Shown: in pieces, positions 36,370 through 42,151 of the stretch
How the letters are laid out: each line of letters opens with the position of its first letter
Position numbering within the stretch: position 1 is the first letter of the stretch
Source of the DNA: Nymphaea colorata
Lineage: Eukaryota; Streptophyta; Magnoliopsida; Nymphaeales; Nymphaeaceae
Direction of reading: 5' to 3'
DNA: 42,151 nt
Assembly (NCBI RefSeq): GCF_008831285.2
Contig: NW_022205019.1
Location: forward strand, 1 to 42,151
Program-made: the position numbers and the translations under genes
Notes under the pieces: generated by a model
Seen by the model: only the letters and a program-made list of their open reading frames with translations
The model's database searches: none
What the model was told of the DNA's origin: nothing

Positions 36370-37124
36370 ATGTCAAAAAAAGGATTTATAAAGATTAGGT
36401 TTGCCTCCATTCAGGGCCTTAAATGCAAGGAACAGGCTTGCGAGATAAGGGCAAATGCGGTAGATACGAACATATCAACAAAAATATCAGAAAAGGATGT
36501 AGAGAACCAAGGGGAATTCTATTTGCCAATCACTGAAAAGATACAGATAGAACTTCATAGTAGTCTTCCCACCATTGGCTTCTTCGAGCTGCCAATAAAA
36601 AAGATCTTCTAACATCCGACCAAGAAACACATAATCACTGTTAACTGCATCACAAAGGATCCACAGACAAATGAAATCAACCCTTAAGTGTATGGAGTTC
36701 TAAAGGTTTCTCTTATGTTCTTTTAAAACCATATCGCAAAACTCGATATTCTCATCGATAAGGTTCAGCTGGTATAAGAGAAAAAGGAAGGATAAGGAGA
36801 AAAGGAAGTATATGTTGAATGTGTTGTCGGAAATGTTGCTTCTCAGACAACTCTGAAGAAGGCTCACGAAGGCTCGTGGTTCGAATGGAAATAAATGCTT
36901 CCCTTTACCCTTGAGTCCATCCCTGGAGTCATCAACATTTCCATTCGAGATAAGGATATGAGCAACGAAGATGCATTAGGAAGGATATCGTTGGATCCCC
37001 AAAAGGAACGCATTTTTTAGTTCGAAAATAACAAGTAATAACGAAAATATGTGATCATCACATAAGGCCGAAAATCGAGGTTTGGCTGTCTAAGATTTTT
37101 AAAGTTCCCGAAAACCAGCAATGA
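36370..37124 (+). CDS. C2-like domain protein, about 251 aa, one probable indel
   Basis: ATG 36370 (MSKKGFIKIRFASIQGLKCK) to TGA 37122-37124, after adding one A in AAAA 37071-37074, which turns the end into KIEVWLSKIFKVPENQQ and gives exactly 252 codons. The protein looks like two beta-sandwich modules. The second, about residues 125-230, has the C2 pattern: LDILIDKVQLV, then SWFEWKQMLPFTLES and GVINISIRDKDMSNEDALGRISL. The DKDMSNED loop resembles the acidic Ca2+-binding loop of C2 domains, but the other Asp ligands are not obvious, so membrane or Ca2+ binding is uncertain. Without the correction the frame runs on into the next gene. Confidence 0.65.
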
Positions 37125-37195
37125 CGATAGTGATGATATCTAAAGTATTATTCTCAATAATTCGTTGATAATCATATATAATTATAGCTATTTCT

Positions 37196-37432
37196 ATGGG
37201 GAACTGTCTGAAGAAACGAACGACTACGACCGAGCTCCGAACCAACCACTCATAAAATACACGTAAACATACATCGACTGCTGAGAAGATTAGACACAAG
37301 ATCAAGAATATCGTTCGCGCTCCGAATAAAACCGAAGAGGGAAGCAGCAGAAAACAGATCGCTATCAAACATTTTCCAACCCCAAAGCCGAATATAGCGT
37401 TGAAATCACCTTATATCTCTGTCACCTTTTGA
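37196..37432 (+). CDS. Small MGNC protein, probably N-myristoylated and palmitoylated, 78 aa
   Basis: ATG 37196 to TGA 37430-37432, no intron or frameshift. The protein starts MGNCLKK: Gly2 is the myristoylation acceptor, Cys4 a typical palmitoylation site, and the basic residues after it fit membrane anchoring, as in Src-family, Galpha-like or calcineurin B-like (CBL) N termini. The rest is basic, rich in Thr, Lys, Asn and Pro, and lacks a known domain. It probably sits on a membrane as a small adaptor (inference). A very AT-rich 71-bp spacer separates it from the C2-like gene, on the same strand. Confidence 0.6.
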
Positions 37433-37713
37433 TAAGTTCTTTTTATTTTTGATAAATATGCAATTGTTATCATGCCAGGCATCGTTTCATCATAGATAAT
37501 TTCTTTCGGGAAACTACATACGGTTTATACTTTAATTAGCTTGCAATCAAACTTTTTCACACTTTTTGAGAGAATTTGATGCTAATTTTATTGAATTCTT
37601 CAGAGTTACTGGTTCATTGATTTTATTTTCTGATTTATATTTGATTAAATATCCTAAATCCTCAATTTACCTTCTTTTTGGATAATAAATCATAATCACC
37701 TTGATCAAGATCA

Positions 37714-39321
37714 TCACTTCTTAACGCTCGGCATCTCGTAACGACTTTTACTTCTAAAGAGCATTCCTCCTCCAACGACGTCCTGATCGATAGTCTTTCC
37801 CTTGAGTTGGGCGCTGATCAAGTGGCTGCCGACTTTTCCTTTATAGGCATCGAGCTTCTTATCACAACTGAGACAGATCCAATTCTTGCGGGCTATGCAT
37901 GCGTCCTCCTCTGGAGATTACACATTGACGATCCTGTAAAGGTAGTTGATCTTGTTCTAGATGTATCTCATCCACTTCTTCATACCCTATTCATCGATCT
38001 TACCGTCCAGGATATGCTCGATCCTCAAGATCTTTTACTCCAAAGAACCGATTTTTTCCTTCTCTTCGTCTTTCTTCAAGTTGTAGTTGTCCAGCTTCTT
38101 CAGTGCCTTGTTGAAATCTCCTTTTTGCTGCTTCAGTTTATCGATGATTTCTTTCTTGAAGTTAGTCTTATCATCCATGGAATCTTCCTTGAGTTGGTTT
38201 ATGTCCTTTATGTCTTTGATTTCCTATCTCTCTCGTGATGTTAAGTTTTGCCTATTGGGTGAAGGCGACCATTCAGCTTGTTCGGTCTTTTGTGGAGTCT
38301 TGATGGCTGTTGAATAGTTCTTTCCAAAGTGATTCCCTTCATTAATATAGTGCTTCAGGATTTCTCTCAGTTCTTAGATCTTGCGTTCAAGCTCAGCTAT
38401 TTTCTTAGAGTCGGTTACGGTTTAGTTGGATGATAGGGGTGATTGCGACTGATGCTTGTATATTTGTTCATTTAGTTTCCATATATCCTATGATAATTTC
38501 TTGGCATTTTTGGTATGTTAATCCAAGGTTCCATTTATCTTTGAGATTTGACTTTTGTTGATATCGTTGATCATTCCATATATTTTCTAAAACTCATTTT
38601 GGGATGTTTTTTTGTGTTCATTGATCTTTTAATTCAATTTATTCTCCAACTATTTGATCATTTTGTTGAGATTTTCACTTGTAATTCCTGTATTATTCGG
38701 ATCCTTACCCTTGTTGCTTTTGTTCAAAGCATCAATTTATTTGACTGATTGATCAAGTTTATCAATTTTCTCCATTTGTTCTCTGAGTTGATTTTCCAAA
38801 TTTTAGATCCTTTCGCCATATCCATCATGTTCATTCACCTTGCCTTCAACCTTATCAACCCTTTCTACAGTTAAATCAACAATATCTTTCAATTTTTAGA
38901 ACTAATTGCGTCCTTTTTCAATATTCTCCTGATTCTTGCTGATCCTTTAGTTCATTTCCCTCGTCAAGGCCTCCAGGAGATCCATTTTGTCTTTGATATC
39001 GTTGACATTCGATGACAATCTTTTGAGTTACTGGTCATTACTCGTGGATTAATTTACTAATTTCTTTATCAGTTAATCGTGTTCCTATGCTTGCTTCTTA
39101 CTCTCGTGATCTTTGTGCTTACTCTCATGCTTATTTTCCTATCTTTTAGACTCGTTTTCCAGAAAGTTTATCTTTGATGCCAGGCTAGATATGGCGGAAT
39201 CATGGGATCGCAAGGCTTTGAGGATTGCTTAGAAATTATTCTCAAGCTGGACCTATGAAAGAGTGATCTTGACTAGATTCTTTGTTGTGATTTGCTAGAG
39301 AATGGTGGTTTCGAGCAGCAT
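37714..39321 (-). CDS. Coiled-coil protein with C-terminal CxxC motif, resembling QRICH2/DUF4795, 535 aa
   Basis: One clean minus-strand frame from ATG 39321 to TGA 37716-37714 with dozens of TAA/TAG Gln codons and no intron. About 430 residues of charged coiled coil (Lys, Glu, Gln, Asn) with short Ser/Pro-rich breaks are followed by a compact end: KKWMRYIQNKINYLYRIV, then CIARKNWICLSCDKKLDAYKGKVG and a basic Gly-rich tail, MLFRSKSRYEMP. The CLSCDKxL element after long coiled coil recalls the DUF4795 domain of QRICH2, a sperm flagellar protein, so a ciliary role is plausible. That match is from memory of the motif, not an alignment. Divergent from the cyclic-nucleotide-binding gene across 248 bp. 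Confidence 0.75.
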
Positions 39322-39569
39322 CAATAAAATTAAATATATTGACCTTATTATCTTAGAATAAATGGCCCAAAAATAATAAGCTTAGCCATTCCTCTAAGAT
39401 TAACCATACTAAGATAGAGATTATTGTTAGGATTTGTATTTCAAAGCAGGATTAATTTATTCTTTGTTTATACTTTTTGATCCAAAAAACAAATCCAATC
39501 ATTTATCCATCCACTTCCTCTCTTTTCCTTTCATTGATAAATATAATTATATACAAAAAGTTTATTAGA
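39322..39569. promoter_or_regulatory. Divergent promoter region
   Basis: This 248-bp spacer lies between two start codons pointing away from each other, so it must hold both promoters and 5' leaders. It is AT-rich with no open frame worth noting. No conserved element can be assigned by eye. Confidence 0.45.
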
Positions 39570-41944
39570 ATGTTCATTCCGCATAAGCAATTCTCAACCT
39601 AAGGTCTCGTGATTTCCCAATCGAGGCCAATCATTATCGATACGGACTAGCAATACCGGAATTCAAAGCCTTTAACCTCTGTGACTACGATAAGCAAACT
39701 TCCAGCTTTTTAACCCGATGATAAAATCACCAAAATCCTTTACTCTAAGTTTCTTGTGAAAGGAGTCAGGCCCATCAATAGCGATATCATGCTTAATAAG
39801 CTTAGAGGAGTTTACTAGAAGAAAAGGGAAAGTAAAAGTAAAAAAAATAATAGTCCTCACGTCAGAAAATAAAGAATCGTTACAGACCTTAATAGCAGTC
39901 ATAATAAATTGAAAATAGAAAGGCCACCGTAAAAATAAAAAGGAATTTTCTAAGTCACCATCGATCATTTTGATAAATTCTAGAAGAATAATCGACCACA
40001 AACCGCCTCCTTTCAACGCTCGCAATCCCTGAATCATTTGAATCGACCCCAATCCGCAGCAATCAATCATTCCAATTCACAAAAAAGATTAACAAGACCA
40101 ACATCAGTATAGCGTTCAGTCGCTAAGAACAGGTCAGTGACAGCTATATCCAGGACTAATAGTGCCAAGAACCATCTAAATAATAGATTTTAAATGGGAG
40201 AAGAAGCGTAAACTGCAAGGCCCATCCTTACCATCACTGATGATTTTAGCAATTTCAAGAATATCAATTACGTGGAGAAGAATAAAAGAGAAGCATCCAT
40301 AAAGAAACAAAATACATATATCACTGATGTTTAGATTGCCAATAGTGGCCAAAATAATCTGACGAAAACTCATTAAAAATAAGGAAACTCCAAATAGACT
40401 AAAAATATAAATAGTAGCCGCTATAAAAACGTATAAAGATAGACTGTCACTCCAAAGTAAAAGTTAAAAATAAAGCAAAAACACATAGATTATCTAACCT
40501 ATCTCAAGGATAATGAGCCACAACAATACGCATAATGTGTAAACTACCTTATCTCATTGGATTAAAATGGAAACAAGCTAGAAAAATCAATAGTTAGCAT
40601 ATCATTTGACGAAGAGGATAATTTTTTGCCATCTAAAAGAGAGGCTTAAGAAGAGTAAGTCAAAAATTTTTATCAAGATTTTTATAATATTTGCACTGAT
40701 GTATAATATGGGATCAAAAAGGCATAGAGAAAGGTGAAAATTCCATAAAAATCATCAAACTTGCTAAATATATACGAATGCTAATAATTGCTTGAACTTT
40801 ATAAGGAAATACAGTAACATAAGATCTACAATTCCGATCACAGTGTAAAGACTGAGAGAATTCGTCAGATAATAAAAAACTTATCATTTTTCAAAGACCT
40901 AAAAGTATAAATCGTCAAAAACATGTTGGATATGAACTTCAAGATAGAGATAATCGATGAAGACAAGGAAATAATAAAGGAAGATGATGACATAGTTTCA
41001 GTTTTTATTATACTGAATGGATCAGTTTCCAGAAAGAATAAACAGGAAGATGATTTAATCGATTTTAATAAGACTAAAATGCCGGAATTCTTCACCACTC
41101 TCTTTGATGGGTAAGTCTTTGGCTTGCCTTCAAAACCACAATAAAAAACTTTGAAATACTCAATAAGGACCTTATAGAGAAGCCTGATGATGATTTTTCC
41201 TTACTAATAATACAGAAAAGCTTTGTCAAGCAACCAAAACATAGAAGACAGGATTTAGCTTCTCAAGGAGTTTTTACCAACAGCAAAGAATAATTCCAAA
41301 ATGGGAAAATAAGATTACTAAATTATTGCATTTCAAATGGAAAGTAATACCTTTTCGGCTCAGGAAATCATATATCGATAGGGATAGCATTGCTAAAAAT
41401 TGATTATGATAGCTAGTGGCAAAGTTGGAGTCTGTTTTTAGTCGATTTTAACAAGAAAAAAATTAGATGTGGATCCATTGAGAAAAAGTAGAAACTAGAT
41501 GGCACCAGCAAAGCAAAAGATCAAAGATTTTCGAAGAAAAAACCTTAAAAATTATGAAATCGTTCACGAGAATGCCGAAAGCGTGACTTACTATTATTCA
41601 TAAATCATATAAGAGAAAATAAGAGGAGATGTGCTAACTTATAAGGATTTTACAATAAAATGCTTCCAGTTTATATTGAGGATTCCGATTTTCTGCACAT
41701 CCTTACATACTCTCTTGTAATTATCCTTTGATATAGATATCCATGCATGACAATACGAAGATATACCAATGTCACCCCAAAAGACAGAGCATTTCCACAA
41801 CACATTAAAAATACCCTCTTTGATCGGGCATAATCACAGAGGAATTAGAATAGTTATAAGCGAAACCTAAAGGAAGCGAATAAGTGGGAAAATTATAAGC
41901 AAAATTTAGTGCAATCTATCCTTTACCAGAAGCAAAAAAGATGA
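39570..41944 (+). CDS. Protein with two cyclic-nucleotide-binding domains, about 784 aa
   Basis: ATG 39570 opens a basic, Ser/Asn/Gln-rich N-terminal half (about 430 residues) with no domain. Two cyclic-nucleotide-binding-like modules follow. The first (about 40860-41200) runs SFFKDLK...VFIILNGSV...FDGQVFGLP; the second (about 41250-41700) has NTFSAQEIIYRQGQHCQKLIMIASGKVGV. Neither shows a clear FGExAL-RxA phosphate-binding cassette, so binding of cNMP is uncertain. A 20-nt intron at 41717-41736 and two A4 runs (41657-41660 one short; 41779-41782 one long) bring the frame through VYIEDSDFLHIL to a Lys/Gln-rich tail and TGA 41942-41944, an exact 785 codons. Ignoring these, the frame stops at TGA 41748. 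No kinase or channel domain is attached, so it could be a free cNMP sensor. Confidence 0.78.
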
Positions 41945-42093
41945 ATTAATATTTAATTTTAATAATTTTCCATAATCTTTTGCTTATATGCCAGATCAAC
42001 GTTATTCATTCAACTAGATTTTCATTTCTAGACTTTAGTATTTCATACACTAGCATAATTATCAAAAGATATGATATTTGAAGAAAATATGCA
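41945..42093. other. Right subtelomeric spacer
   Basis: 150 bp of AT-rich sequence between the last stop codon and the telomere, long enough only for a 3' UTR. No repeat is shared with the left subtelomere by eye. Confidence 0.55.
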
Positions 42094-42151
42094 GGGGTTG
42101 GGGTTGGGTTGGGGTTGGGGTTGGGGTTGGGGTTGGGGTTGGGGTTGGGGT
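42094..42151. repeat. Right telomere, GGGGTT repeats with one GGGTT unit
   Basis: The G-rich strand runs 5' to 3' to the end of the window, as it must at a right-hand telomere. The third unit, near 42106, is GGGTT rather than GGGGTT, either a telomerase slip or a homopolymer error. Confidence 0.97.

Noticed and set aside
37282-37284. In-frame TGA followed by protein-like sequence, suggesting stop readthrough or UGA as an amino acid
   Set aside because: The better reading ends the C2-like gene at 37124 after one A and starts a separate gene at 37196 in another frame; the apparent continuation is a shadow frame.
1-42151. tRNA, rRNA, CRISPR or transposon features
   Set aside because: No cloverleaf arms, rRNA-like blocks, spaced direct repeats or terminal inverted repeats with transposase were seen on either strand by eye; small ncRNAs cannot be excluded without a covariance search.

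Overview
The window is a complete ciliate macronuclear chromosome. It begins with 11 perfect CCCCAA repeats (1-66) and ends with GGGGTT repeats (42094-42151). Genes read through only if TAA and TAG are sense (glutamine) and TGA is the only stop. Open frames drawn with the standard code are therefore mostly fragments or shadows. Introns are tiny: most are exactly 20 nt, GTA...TAG, and about fifteen can be placed because they restore the frame. CCCCAA telomeres, the UAR=Gln code, 20-nt introns and moderate GC fit a ciliate that is not Tetrahymena (far more AT-rich) nor a spirotrich such as Oxytricha (CCCCAAAA, gene-sized chromosomes). I cannot name the genus.

Left arm (0.3-10.8 kb, visibly richer in GC): a hypothetical protein, a CAMK/AMPK-like Ser/Thr kinase, a coiled-coil protein, two small unknowns and a 990-aa importin-beta-family karyopherin. 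All read cleanly once the introns are removed. From 10.8 to 13.4 kb are small, hard-to-resolve genes of unknown function. From 13.4 to 19.4 kb are three tandem paralogues of one architecture: trypsin/V8-like serine protease, coiled coil, leucine-rich repeats.

Middle and right (20.3-41.9 kb): a Myb-like DNA-binding protein; a compact poly(ADP-ribose) glycohydrolase; a giant guanylyl cyclase with an N-terminal P4-ATPase-like half and two cyclase domains; a protein kinase-like protein lacking catalytic residues; a coiled-coil protein; a long protein ending in an alpha/beta-hydrolase-like domain; a C2-like protein; a small MGNC-starting (probably acylated) protein; a coiled-coil protein resembling QRICH2/DUF4795; and a protein with two cyclic-nucleotide-binding domains. 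The cyclase, pseudokinase and cyclic-nucleotide-binding protein suggest, as inference only, a cGMP-signalling group.

From about 11.8 kb on, most genes need one or more single-base corrections, nearly always at short homopolymers and usually one base missing. I read these mainly as assembly indels; graded decay of the protease tandem or frameshifting are alternatives. Coordinates of those genes are outer limits and their exact proteins are provisional. I saw no rRNA, tRNA, CRISPR array or transposon.
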